A stretch of 39,733 nucleotides of DNA, taken from positions 1 through 39,733 of the forward strand of contig CAZJFC010000012.1 of the NCBI GenBank assembly GCA_964545245.1, in the 5' to 3' direction. This document shows, piece after piece, positions 32,194 through 39,733 of this stretch. The stretch is from CAZJFC01 sp964545245. Its GTDB lineage: Bacteria > Pseudomonadota > Alphaproteobacteria > Rickettsiales > 21-14-0-20-44-7. Made by a program: the position numbers and the translations under genes. The notes beneath the pieces were generated by a model. That model did not search any database. It saw only the letters and a program-made list of their open reading frames with translations, and had not been told where the DNA came from. The first letter of the stretch is position 1; each line of letters begins with the position of its first letter.

Positions 32194-32231
32194 AAGCCCC
32201 GTCTTGAGAAATCAAGCGGGGTTTCTTCTTT
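32194..32231 (+). terminator. sbp terminator
   Basis: AAGCCCCG and CGGGGTTT flank an inner stem TTGA/TCAA and are followed by CTTCTTTC. It lies 30 bp after the sbp stop. Confidence 0.75.
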
Positions 32232-32240
32232 CTATAATTA

Positions 32241-32269
32241 TAAAAGCCCCGTATTAAACGGGGCTTTTA
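32241..32269. terminator. Bidirectional terminator between sbp and ftsZ
   Basis: TAAAAGCCCCG and CGGGGCTTTTA form a perfect 11-bp stem with a 7-nt loop and T-tracts on both strands, placed between two converging genes. It mainly ends the ftsZ transcript and backs up the sbp terminator. Confidence 0.85.
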
Positions 32270-32290
32270 TTTACATAATCAGGTCAGATG

Positions 32291-33682
32291 CTATTCGCCA
32301 GCGTTTTGTTTGCGGCGCATATAGGCAGGGATCTCATAGTAATCCTCATCTGAATCAAGTTTTACCTTTTCACGATTTCCAGTTGCCGGACGGCGCTTTT
32401 GCTGTTGGGCAGCTTCTTCTTCCTCAACCAAGCCAAAGCTACGTGCTGCGCGCTCAAAAAAACCAGCTTTCTTCTGCTTTTTATTAGAAGATGAGCCAAA
32501 TTGTTGTCTAGCCGTAACAACCCTTTCTGCAGGAAAAGATGCAACATTGCTGACAGGTGCCTCAGGTTCAGCCTCTACTGGTTTAGGAGGAATAAACCTC
32601 GGTGCCCCACCTGCGTTAGGCGTAGACTTTTTTGGCAGCGGCGCAGGCTCCACTGCGGCACTTGCTGTATAAGAAGGAACGCTTTCACGCCTTGAGTTAT
32701 CAGATTCAAACCTTGCCACCGCAGAATCAATTCCAGTTGCAACAACTGAAACACGAATTTTACCAACAAGGTCATCGCTAAATGTAGAGCCGAAGATGAT
32801 ATTAGCATCCTGGTCAACTTCTTCGCGGATACGGTTTGCCGCTTCGTCAACCTCAAAGAGAGTCATGTCAGGGCCGCCAGTGATATTGATAAGGACGCCT
32901 TTCGCGCCTTTCATTGAAATATCATCAAGCAGAGGGTTAGAAATTGCAGCTTCTGCAGCTTCAATCGCGCGGTTTGAGCCTTCGGCTTCGCCCGTACCCA
33001 TCATTGCTTTACCCATTTCTGACATAACTGTACGGATATCAGCAAAGTCAAGGTTGATAAGACCAGGCATAACCATCAGGTCAGTAACGCCGCGAACACC
33101 GGCATGAAGTACATTATCAGCCATGCGGAACGCATCTGAGAAAGTAGTTTGTTCAGTTGCAAGGCGGAAAAGGTTCTGGTTAGGAATAACGATAAGTGTA
33201 TCGACATATTTCTGTAATTCTTCAAGACCATGATCAGCAAGCTTCATACGGTGCTTGCCTTCAAAATGGAACGGTTTTGTAACCACGCCAACGGTAAGTA
33301 TACCCTGCTCGCGGGCAAGACGGGCAATCACAGGAGCAGCACCAGTACCGGTACCACCACCCATACCAGCAGTAACAAATACCATGTTGCTGCCAGTGAG
33401 GTGTTCAAGGATTTCATCTACAGTTTCCTCAGCAGCCGCACGGCCAACCTCAGGAGTTGCTCCAGCTCCCAGTCCCTGGGTAATGTGCATACCAAGCTGG
33501 ATTTTATGAGCCGCTTTTGAATGTTCAAGAGCCTGCGCGTCTGAGTTAGCGGCAAGGAAATTTACGCCCTCAAGATTCGCCTCAATCATGTTGTTAACAG
33601 CGTTACCGCCCGCACCACCAACACCGATAACGGTAATTGTTGGCTTTAATGCCGTTGTTTTTGGAACCTGCAGATTTATCAT
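32291..33682 (-). CDS. ftsZ: Cell division GTPase FtsZ
   Basis: A 463-aa tubulin-like GTPase that forms the Z ring. The N-terminal GVGGAGGNAVNNM (about 20-32), the tubulin signature GGGTGTGAAP (about 107-116) and the T7-loop NLDFADIRTVM (about 209-219) are intact. A variable linker of about 130 residues rich in Pro, Ala and Gln follows. The conserved C-terminal peptide DYYEIPAYMRRKQ, which binds FtsA and other partners, is present. GGGGAG lies 8 nt before the ATG. Unlike in most relatives, it stands alone, 7 kb from the dcw cluster and in the opposite orientation, without ftsQ or ftsA. Confidence 0.97.
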   Translation of the reverse strand: MINLQVPKTTALKPTITVIGVGGAGGNAVNNMIEANLEGVNFLAANSDAQALEHSKAAHKIQLGMHITQGLGAGATPEVGRAAAEETVDEILEHLTGSNMVFVTAGMGGGTGTGAAPVIARLAREQGILTVGVVTKPFHFEGKHRMKLADHGLEELQKYVDTLIVIPNQNLFRLATEQTTFSDAFRMADNVLHAGVRGVTDLMVMPGLINLDFADIRTVMSEMGKAMMGTGEAEGSNRAIEAAEAAISNPLLDDISMKGAKGVLINITGGPDMTLFEVDEAANRIREEVDQDANIIFGSTFSDDLVGKIRVSVVATGIDSAVARFESDNSRRESVPSYTASAAVEPAPLPKKSTPNAGGAPRFIPPKPVEAEPEAPVSNVASFPAERVVTARQQFGSSSNKKQKKAGFFERAARSFGLVEEEEAAQQQKRRPATGNREKVKLDSDEDYYEIPAYMRRKQNAGE

Positions 33683-33774
33683 TTACACTCTCCCCGGAGT
33701 TTTGTTCGTGAAATTTTTGATGTCACAGTCAACATCTATCTACCGAATATGCTAAAATGAGGTGCGAATCAATA

Positions 33775-33803
33775 CAAAAAATCACAATATGTTGTGTTTT
33801 TTG
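33775..33803 (-). terminator. AT-rich stem-loop, possible tsaC terminator
   Basis: On the minus strand, CAAAAAACACAA and TTGTGATTTTTTG form a stem with a CATA loop and one unpaired base, ending in a T-run. It lies 56 bp after the tsaC stop. It has few GC pairs, so it would be weak. Confidence 0.4.
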
Positions 33804-33859
33804 CAACAAACTTATCAAGAGCCTGATTGATAATGATTTTTAGAAAAAACCTTAAACTT

Positions 33860-34726
33860 TTAGTTAGTCGCACGTCTTAGCTTATCATTTATCGCGTAGC
33901 CAACACCCTCATTCGGAATTACCGCAACTGCTATACTTTTTTTCAATTCATCCGCTGCGTGCAGCATTGAAAATAAATTTGCGGCAGCTTCAACCAAATC
34001 TGATTCAGCACTTAAATTGTAATCGCATTCCATCCTTCCAAAACCTATGAAGGTCTCCCCAACTTGAGGAAACTCTACATTTATCCTGATTTTATTTTTT
34101 GGGGCATAATGTTTCAGCAACATTCCCGGAGCAACGATTTTATCTCCCGAATTTGCCCTGATACCATTAACCTGAATAACCCCTTCCCTAAGGATAACCA
34201 CCTTATCTTCAGCATCAAAAGTTATGATGGTGGATTCCAGCCCGATCTCACACTGCCCACCGTCCAATAGATATATGTCAGGAAACTCCTTACTCACATG
34301 CTCTACTCTGGTCGGACTTAGCGAACCTGAAATATTAGCGCTTGGCGCAGCTAGTGGAATATTAGAACGCAGCACTTCACGTATTATCGGATGCGAAGGC
34401 ACCCGTATAGCCACTGTATCAAGCCCCGCAGTTGCAAGCTGAGCGAAGTTTTTATCTTTTTTCTTTACTACGATAGTGAGTGGCCCCGGCCAATATCTTT
34501 CCGCATATTCCTTTGCTACAGGAGAAAACTCACCAATTCTCTGCGCTGCCGTAAAATCATGGACATGGATAATCAGCGGATTAAAAGAAGGACGCTTCTT
34601 CAGCGCATATATTTTTGCAACTGCAACATCATTCGCCGCATCTGCAGCGAGGCCATAAACTGTTTCTGTCGGCAATGCAACCACTTCACCTTTTTTCAAT
34701 AACTCGATTGCTTTTTGAATTTCCAT
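33860..34726 (-). CDS. tsaC: L-threonylcarbamoyladenylate synthase (Sua5 type)
   Basis: A 288-aa enzyme that makes threonylcarbamoyl-AMP from threonine, bicarbonate and ATP, the first step of the t6A tRNA modification. The YrdC domain covers about residues 1-200, with GEVVALPTETVYGLAADA (12-29), KKRPSFNPLIIHV (about 41-53) and RVPSHPIIREVL. The C-terminal Sua5 domain begins after GDKIVAPGMLLKHYAPK. I start at MEIQKAIELL (34726) because GGA lies 9 nt upstream and the family begins here; the open frame continues 15 codons further. It is divergent from parA with only 35 bp between. Confidence 0.93.
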   Translation of the reverse strand: MEIQKAIELLKKGEVVALPTETVYGLAADAANDVAVAKIYALKKRPSFNPLIIHVHDFTAAQRIGEFSPVAKEYAERYWPGPLTIVVKKKDKNFAQLATAGLDTVAIRVPSHPIIREVLRSNIPLAAPSANISGSLSPTRVEHVSKEFPDIYLLDGGQCEIGLESTIITFDAEDKVVILREGVIQVNGIRANSGDKIVAPGMLLKHYAPKNKIRINVEFPQVGETFIGFGRMECDYNLSAESDLVEAAANLFSMLHAADELKKSIAVAVIPNEGVGYAINDKLRRATN

Positions 34727-34761
34727 ATATACAATTCCAACAGAAACATGGGAGCTTCGAT

Positions 34762-35457
34762 ATGGGTACAAAAGTAATCACTATAGCGCAACAAAAAGGT
34801 GGAGCAGGAAAAACCACAATATCTGTACATCTTGCAACCGCATTTTCTCAACGCGGCAAACGCACTGCAATCATTGATATTGACCCGCAGGCCTCTTCCA
34901 GCACGTGGCACCGTGTCCGCGAAGAAAAATTCGGCGAAGGCTACACCGGCCTCACTTTTGTTACCAGCACCGGCTGGAGAATTGCCAGTGAAATTGACGA
35001 ATTAAAAGATGACCATGATATCATCATTATAGACAGCCCGCCTCATATCGAGGCCGATGCGCGCTCTGCCATACGTGTTGCCGATTTAATCATCCTTCCG
35101 GTTCAACCAAGCCCTACCGATTTATGGGCAACCCGTGCAACTATGGAAATTGCCGGTCAGGAGAATATTGAGACTAAAATCCTGCTTAACCGGGTTTCCA
35201 ATTCAAGGTTGGCCGAAGCTGTTTATGCAGACTTGAAAAAAACCGTTCCGCAAAATCTTCTAAAAAATAAAATTGGCAACCGCATAGGCTTTGCCAGTTC
35301 AATGCTTGAAGGGCGTACCATTATGGAATCTTTTGCAGGTTCTGCTGGAGCTGAAGAAATCAAATCTCTCGTTTCTGAGGTTGAGAACATCCTTGGCATA
35401 ACAAAGAAACCAAAAGCAAAGCAAGCTGCCACTAAGAAAGAAAAAGAAGCAGCTTAG
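34762..35457 (+). CDS. ParA-family ATPase
   Basis: A 231-aa ParA/MinD-superfamily ATPase. The deviant Walker A is QQKGGAGKTT, with signature K12 and K17; the A' motif is IIDIDPQASSSTWH (about 39-52); Walker B is IIIIDSPPHIEADA (about 88-101). It lacks the N-terminal DNA-binding extension of plasmid ParA (type Ib-like size), and has a lysine- and alanine-rich tail. The ATG at 34762 is supported by GGGAG 7 nt upstream. No parB or parS is seen beside it, so it may be an orphan that positions another cargo. It is not obviously MipZ. It ends 3 bp from the convergent recJ stop. Confidence 0.85.
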   Translation: MGTKVITIAQQKGGAGKTTISVHLATAFSQRGKRTAIIDIDPQASSSTWHRVREEKFGEGYTGLTFVTSTGWRIASEIDELKDDHDIIIIDSPPHIEADARSAIRVADLIILPVQPSPTDLWATRATMEIAGQENIETKILLNRVSNSRLAEAVYADLKKTVPQNLLKNKIGNRIGFASSMLEGRTIMESFAGSAGAEEIKSLVSEVENILGITKKPKAKQAATKKEKEAA

Positions 35458-35460
35458 CTC

Positions 35461-37227
35461 TCAGGCTAATACAGCATCATCTATCTGGGTTTCTACCCTG
35501 TCTCGCCCCTGCCAGTTGGAAAGGCGAAGGCGGGTCGCTATATGCAGATTCTTGCCACGGGAACCAAGCAAAAACTCACCTAGAGGAGTTCCCATTGAGC
35601 GGAACGCCATTGCATAGACCTTATTTTTTCCGCCAATTCCTCCATCATCAAGGATACAGCGTATATGAGCGGTCCCTACAACCTGCACATCCACTACCCG
35701 GCAATTAGCCAGTACAAAGCGAGGTTCAGGATTACCAGTACCAAAGGGTGCTGCTTTCTCAAGCTCACTGGCGAGGCTGGTATTTATCGCATTAACAGAT
35801 AAGGCACCATCAAGATTAATTATACGGTTGCTATTACCCTCAACCTGACCGGATAAACGTTCCCTGATAAAATTCTTAACTTCGACAAGCTTTGACTCCT
35901 CAAATGTAAATCCCGCTGCCATCGCATGGCCTCCTCCAGAAAGAAGCAGGCCAGAATCCCGCGCGCTGCCTACTGCCGCACCTAAATCCACTCCGGTGAT
36001 TGAACGCGCGGACGCCTTAGCCACTCCGTTATGAATGGTTACAACTGCTGTCGGACGGTAATAACGGTCTTTCAAGCGGCTCGCCACAATGCCAACCACT
36101 CCCTGATGCCAACCATAACCAACAGGCATCAGGAATGGCTCTTTGATACCTTCACGCTCAACAATCTTTGTAGCCTCTTCCTCAACAATATTCTCAATTG
36201 CCCGCCTTTCCTCGTTAAGCTTATTCAGAGTCATCGCTATTTCTTTAGCCTCTGCAACGTCATTAGTAGTGAGCAGCCTTGCTCCAAGACTGGCCTCACC
36301 TATCCTGCCCCCTGCATTTATACGCGGCCCTAACACAAAGCCTAAATGAAAAACTGCCGGTTTTTCTGAGAGCTTTGAAACATCCGCAAGCGCAGCAAGC
36401 CCCACATTGCTCCTATTAGCAAAAATCTTAAGCCCCTGAGAAACAAACGCACGGTTAGCGCCAACCAACGGCATGACATCGCAAATGGTTCCAAGCGCAA
36501 CCAAATCAAGCAAGTTAAGAACATTAGGCTCTTTGCAAGTATTAAAAAATCCCTGCTCGCGCAGCTTGGTATTCACCGCAACAACCAACATAAATGAAAC
36601 CCCGGCCGCGCACATATAACGGTGCTCCGTTGTTTCATCCATCCTGTTGGGATTTATCACAGCATAAGCCTCTGGCAGCAGATCCCCGCCCATATGGTGG
36701 TCAACAACGATAGTATCAAATCCCAGTCTTTTAGCCACGGCCAACGGTTCATATGAAACCGTTCCGCAATCCACCGTTACCAACACACGCGAACCGCTTT
36801 CCCATAACTCTGTGATAGCTTTCTCATTCGGCCCATATCCCTCATCAATACGGTCTGGAATATATATACGTGACTCAACACCGACTGAAGCGAAATACCT
36901 TTTTAAAACACTTGATGCGGTCGCGCCGTCAACATCATAATCGCCGAAAATGGCTATTTTCTCACGTTTGCGCACGGCCTCAGCCAGACGTTCAGCCGCC
37001 TGACTCATATCACGATAATGCAACGGATCAGGTAATAAGTTTCTGATAGTTGGTTTCAGATAATCTTCGGAAGTTTCTGCGCTTACCCCTCTGCCAGCTA
37101 GAATTTTGGCTAATACTTCAGAAAAGCCAAAAGACTGCATCAGAGTCTTAACAACCCTTTCCTCATATTCCCTGAATTTCCACCTATGTCCCGATACACT
37201 GCGTGCAACCTCTAATAAATTACTCAT
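35461..37227 (-). CDS. recJ: Single-stranded-DNA-specific exonuclease RecJ
   Basis: A 588-aa 5'-3' exonuclease acting in recombination and mismatch repair. The DHH domain has IAIFGDYDVDGATAS with metal ligands D96, D98 and D100, then VTVDCG and the DHH motif TIVVDHHMGG at about 172-181. The DHHA1 half holds the GGGHAMAAGF motif (about 427-436), and a C-terminal OB-like domain follows. Length is typical. It is convergent with parA, leaving 3 bp between stops, and lies 32 bp downstream of the HAD gene on the same strand. Confidence 0.95.
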   Translation of the reverse strand: MSNLLEVARSVSGHRWKFREYEERVVKTLMQSFGFSEVLAKILAGRGVSAETSEDYLKPTIRNLLPDPLHYRDMSQAAERLAEAVRKREKIAIFGDYDVDGATASSVLKRYFASVGVESRIYIPDRIDEGYGPNEKAITELWESGSRVLVTVDCGTVSYEPLAVAKRLGFDTIVVDHHMGGDLLPEAYAVINPNRMDETTEHRYMCAAGVSFMLVVAVNTKLREQGFFNTCKEPNVLNLLDLVALGTICDVMPLVGANRAFVSQGLKIFANRSNVGLAALADVSKLSEKPAVFHLGFVLGPRINAGGRIGEASLGARLLTTNDVAEAKEIAMTLNKLNEERRAIENIVEEEATKIVEREGIKEPFLMPVGYGWHQGVVGIVASRLKDRYYRPTAVVTIHNGVAKASARSITGVDLGAAVGSARDSGLLLSGGGHAMAAGFTFEESKLVEVKNFIRERLSGQVEGNSNRIINLDGALSVNAINTSLASELEKAAPFGTGNPEPRFVLANCRVVDVQVVGTAHIRCILDDGGIGGKNKVYAMAFRSMGTPLGEFLLGSRGKNLHIATRLRLSNWQGRDRVETQIDDAVLA

Positions 37228-37259
37228 TAAAGGCAGGGTAATTCTTTTAAAGCTTTATG

Positions 37260-38084
37260 TCAATTAAAGTGGGCAATCGTATAGCTGGGACTGATTCCAA
37301 ACCTTTCTACCAACTCTGCCACTGGAATCCCGGTTACGCTAAGAATGCCTCCAAGGCATAGAACTGAATCAATACCAACATTAGCAGCCCCCAGAATATC
37401 AGTATCAAAGCCATCACCAACCGCAACTATGCGGAGTTTTTTAATACCAGACGAGAATTTAGCAAAAGCATATTCATAGATTTTTGAATATGGCTTACCT
37501 ATGAATTCCACCTCCCCGCCATTCTGCCTATAATATTCGCCAATTACGCCAGCACAAAGCATTTTAGAACCATTCTGACGTACTACTATCAAATCCGGAT
37601 TAACACAGAACATCTTCATTTTAAGCGCCAGTGCAATTTCAATTTGGGGAAGCTTCTCATCCAAGGTCGAATTGTCATTATCAAAACCGGTAGTAACTGC
37701 AAACGCCGCCTCTTCAGGATTATTTACTTCTGTGAAACCCAGACCTTCCAATAAATCACGGTCTTTATCCGGCCCGATATAATAATATTTTGAATTACCC
37801 GACGCATGTTTAGAAAGCTCCTGATAAGCAACCTCTCCGGAACTCAAAACATCTTTATATAAATCCTCAGTTATCCCAAATTTTGCAAGTACGCTTTTTA
37901 CCTTACCGGCCCGCCGAGGTGCATTGGAAAGAAACACGACTTCTTTTCCTGCTTCCCGAAGACTTCGCATGCACTCAATAACGCCGGGATATACTGCCTG
38001 ACCATCATGAATCACACCCCATATATCCAGAATGAATCCGTCATAGTTATCATACAGTTCAGAAATTTTACTTAATTCCTTCAT
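37260..38084 (-). CDS. HAD-IIA family hydrolase (TIGR01459 type)
   Basis: A 274-aa HAD-superfamily phosphatase of subfamily IIA. Motif I is FILDIWGVIHDG, with the nucleophilic aspartate followed by DxWGV, typical of this proteobacterial family; motif II is VFLSNAPRRA; motif IV is IVAVGDGFDTDILGAANVG. Substrate unknown; family members are annotated as sugar-phosphate or UMP phosphatase-like. I start at the ATG 38084 (MKELSKIS), which matches the family N-terminus. A TTG at 38123 with AAAGG upstream would add 13 residues and remains possible, since no ribosome site precedes the ATG. It follows the nucleotidyltransferase gene closely and precedes recJ. Confidence 0.85.
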   Translation of the reverse strand: MKELSKISELYDNYDGFILDIWGVIHDGQAVYPGVIECMRSLREAGKEVVFLSNAPRRAGKVKSVLAKFGITEDLYKDVLSSGEVAYQELSKHASGNSKYYYIGPDKDRDLLEGLGFTEVNNPEEAAFAVTTGFDNDNSTLDEKLPQIEIALALKMKMFCVNPDLIVVRQNGSKMLCAGVIGEYYRQNGGEVEFIGKPYSKIYEYAFAKFSSGIKKLRIVAVGDGFDTDILGAANVGIDSVLCLGGILSVTGIPVAELVERFGISPSYTIAHFN

Positions 38085-38136
38085 ATCATGCGCGTTAATA
38101 AGCCAACTTGAAGAAAGCAGCAACAGAATTCAGCCT

Positions 38137-38889
38137 TTAACCACTAATCACTTTTTTATTGGCGGAGAATTTATCCAGCATTTCAAAACTGCCAAGATCC
38201 GCCCATTCAAAATCAGCCTCAATAACGTTGATTTTATCAGTTTTTTCCATAATCGCCTTATCAAATGAAATCGGAGCGCTGATTTTTGGGCAATATTTAT
38301 TATATTCCTCTCTCATTACGCTGGCCTTGAAAACAAATATTCCGCTGTTCCAGAGTGCTCCGCGGCTGAATAAATTATTAGCAGAATCCTGAGTGGGCTT
38401 CTCATGGAAACGATTATGAAGCAAATATCCATAATTAGTATTGGGAGAATCGGGCCGTATACCAAAACATACTATTTTGCCTCCTTCCGCAACCTTATGC
38501 GCCTCAAATACTGCCTCTGCAAATCCCTCACCTATATAATGGTCGGAAGGCATGACTACAACAATAGCATTTTCATCACGAATTTTGCGTATCCCTTGCT
38601 GAATAGGATATGCGGTATTGAGAGCCATATCCTCATATACTATATTGGAGCTTATTTCCGGAGGATATCCAAGCATTTGCACAAGAGTATGACGCCGATG
38701 GCGCTGGCTAACTGAAATGTGAATGTTCTGTGGCAAAGCAAAACCAAGCGCACGCTCACAAGTTTCCTGCAAAAGGCTTTTCCCTGAGCCGGTTAAATCA
38801 ATAAATTGTTTTGGCCGATCAACCGTACTGAGTGGAAATAACCGGGTTCCACCACCACCAGCCAGAATCAAAGCATATACATTACACAT
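38137..38889 (-). CDS. Mannose-1-phosphate guanylyltransferase-like nucleotidyltransferase, short form
   Basis: A 250-aa sugar nucleotidyltransferase resembling the catalytic domain of ManC, which makes GDP-mannose from mannose-1-phosphate and GTP for surface polysaccharides. The pyrophosphorylase signature ALILAGGGGTRLFPLS and DRPKQF lie at residues 5-27; MPSDHYI is near 116-122; a final WADLGSFEML is close to the C-terminus. Typical ManC proteins continue well beyond this point, with a beta-helix and often an isomerase domain, so this one is short and ends just after the catalytic core. The start is set at MCNVYALILAGG; earlier in-frame starts exist. It links to the capsule genes at the left by function only. 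Confidence 0.8.
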   Translation of the reverse strand: MCNVYALILAGGGGTRLFPLSTVDRPKQFIDLTGSGKSLLQETCERALGFALPQNIHISVSQRHRRHTLVQMLGYPPEISSNIVYEDMALNTAYPIQQGIRKIRDENAIVVVMPSDHYIGEGFAEAVFEAHKVAEGGKIVCFGIRPDSPNTNYGYLLHNRFHEKPTQDSANNLFSRGALWNSGIFVFKASVMREEYNKYCPKISAPISFDKAIMEKTDKINVIEADFEWADLGSFEMLDKFSANKKVISG

Positions 38890-39126
38890 CAGCATAGCGC
38901 TGTCATTAAAACAGGCATATGGAAAAATCAATTACTAAACCTCTAAACTGCTTCAGTTTAGTTATAATTCAATCCGTAATAGAAGATTTAGCGACAATAA
39001 GTAGAAAAGCTAATATACAGAGTCTATCGTCAGCTACTTTTAATTCGCATTGCCTATTTCTTAGGAATTAGTACCGATACGAAAAACATCGAACAAAAAT
39101 TGCGGGATACCTAAAAATAATAGCAC
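38890..39126. other. AT-rich spacer with nothing recognised
   Basis: This 237-bp region lies between the nucleotidyltransferase start and the adhesin stop, both on the minus strand. It should hold the promoter of the nucleotidyltransferase-HAD-recJ group, but I see no convincing boxes and no strong terminator for the adhesin gene. Confidence 0.4.
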
Positions 39127-39733
39127 CTAGTAAATACCATAATACTTGGCTAGATTCTCATCTATTTTAAGCGCCAGATCAGAGTTTTCTTCTGTAGACT
39201 TTTTATCTCTTTCTTTCCTAACCTGCATTTCCGCATCTTCGGTATCCACTTCTTCATCATCAAAAATATAATGTACCGCAGGCTCCAGAGTATGCCTATT
39301 TATGATAGGAGTTTGCAAAGTCTTTTGGACAGTATCAGGTAAATTGTAGTGGTTACGCTCAGGTGCTGGTATATTGGGTTCTTCGATATATTTTATTACT
39401 ATATTTGTTGAAGGTGTGTTGGTAATATTATAATTAGCACCATTTATAGTAGCATAGATGTTATATGTACCGGCAGCCGTATGCGAATTAACACCGTTAA
39501 AATCAGAGATTATCGTAAAATCACTCCCTGTATCACCATTCACAAGGTTATCAAATGTAAAATCATGATAGGTGATATTTGGATTGGCCTCCCCATAATT
39601 CTTTGTAAAGCTCTCATTAAAGCTTGCTGTTATATCCCGTTTATTAATATTCAATCCAGTATCGAGCGGAGTGATGAACTGGTAATTATGCCCTGCATCA
39701 AAGCTGGTTGAGAGTATGTAGTTACCAACACCG
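39127..39733 (-). CDS. C-terminal part of a large MBG-domain adhesin/exoprotein (partial)
   Basis: The frame is open from the right window edge to the stop at 39127, giving the last 201 residues; the N-terminus lies outside. One MBG/YDG-type repeat is visible, with LNINKRDITASFNESFTKNY, then GEANPNITYHDFTFDNLVNG and NGVNSHTAAGTYNIYATING. Such repeats are found in very large secreted adhesins of the filamentous-haemagglutinin type. After it come a proline-containing spacer and a charged tail ending LAKYYGIY. The DNA is clearly more AT-rich than the central part of the window. No partner TpsB gene is seen. A short frame starting at a TTG at 39654 would be an artefact of the missing upstream part. 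Confidence 0.7.
   Translation of the reverse strand, partial: GVGNYILSTSFDAGHNYQFITPLDTGLNINKRDITASFNESFTKNYGEANPNITYHDFTFDNLVNGDTGSDFTIISDFNGVNSHTAAGTYNIYATINGANYNITNTPSTNIVIKYIEEPNIPAPERNHYNLPDTVQKTLQTPIINRHTLEPAVHYIFDDEEVDTEDAEMQVRKERDKKSTEENSDLALKIDENLAKYYGIY

Noticed and set aside
1..39733. CRISPR arrays, tRNA or rRNA genes, insertion sequences, integrases
   Set aside because: No regularly spaced repeats of CRISPR type, no cloverleaf with a CCA-end context, and no transposase or integrase motifs were seen in the intergenic regions or ORFs.

Overview
The window looks like chromosomal DNA from an uncultured or little-studied member of the Alphaproteobacteria, probably a draft or metagenome assembly because two 10-N scaffold gaps are present. 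The lineage call rests on family-level features: a FYDLN-type acidic zinc-ribbon protein, an alphaproteobacterial-type SspB with a C-terminal ClpX-binding tail, a HAD-IIA hydrolase with a DxWGV motif, a periplasmic clan AA aspartic protease, and a class I ketol-acid reductoisomerase. The cell is Gram-negative (outer-membrane porin, MsbA-like exporter, mDAP-type MurE), respiratory (SdhB, CtaB) and makes at least some of its own tryptophan, branched-chain amino acids and threonine.

Layout. 0-5.5 kb: a minus-strand three-gene surface-polysaccharide/export operon (MsbA-like ABC exporter, a large GT-B-like protein, a KpsS-like capsule protein), ending beside a structured leader RNA. 5.5-13.9 kb: housekeeping genes (sdhB, aspartic protease, SDR, gmk, FYDLN protein, CDGSH protein, thrB, sspB, ctaB, a previously uncalled 52-aa membrane protein, a DMT transporter). 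14.2-25.3 kb: the division and cell wall (dcw) cluster mraZ-rsmH-ftsL-ftsI-murE-murF-mraY-murD-ftsW-murG, tightly packed and headed by a promoter overlapped by four 10-bp-phased MraZ-type repeats. 25.3-28.0 kb: trpF-trpB-trpA directly fused onto the dcw operon; the usual murC-murB-ddl-ftsQ-ftsA section is absent. 28.0-29.5 kb: a 63-aa acidic protein behind a second copy of the structured leader, then ilvC. 29.7-32.2 kb: an OprP-type porin with a sulfate-binding protein. 32.3-38.9 kb: ftsZ alone, tsaC, an orphan parA, recJ, a HAD hydrolase and a short mannose-1-phosphate guanylyltransferase-like protein. The right edge holds the C-terminus of a large MBG-domain adhesin.

The most interesting item is a pair of about 215-225-nt structured leader RNAs (minus strand, 120-335 and 28146-28370). 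Both keep the same loops while their stems covary. Both carry a nested pair of complementary segments whose inner arm forms a hairpin and whose outer arm matches the Shine-Dalgarno of a short downstream ORF. This is the logic of the phage P1/P7 C4 antisense RNA upstream of icd/ant, here with unrelated small ORFs and no visible prophage. Copy B has a clear promoter whose predicted start lies at the first base-paired element.

All promoter, terminator and RNA calls are by eye. No database search or folding program was run.
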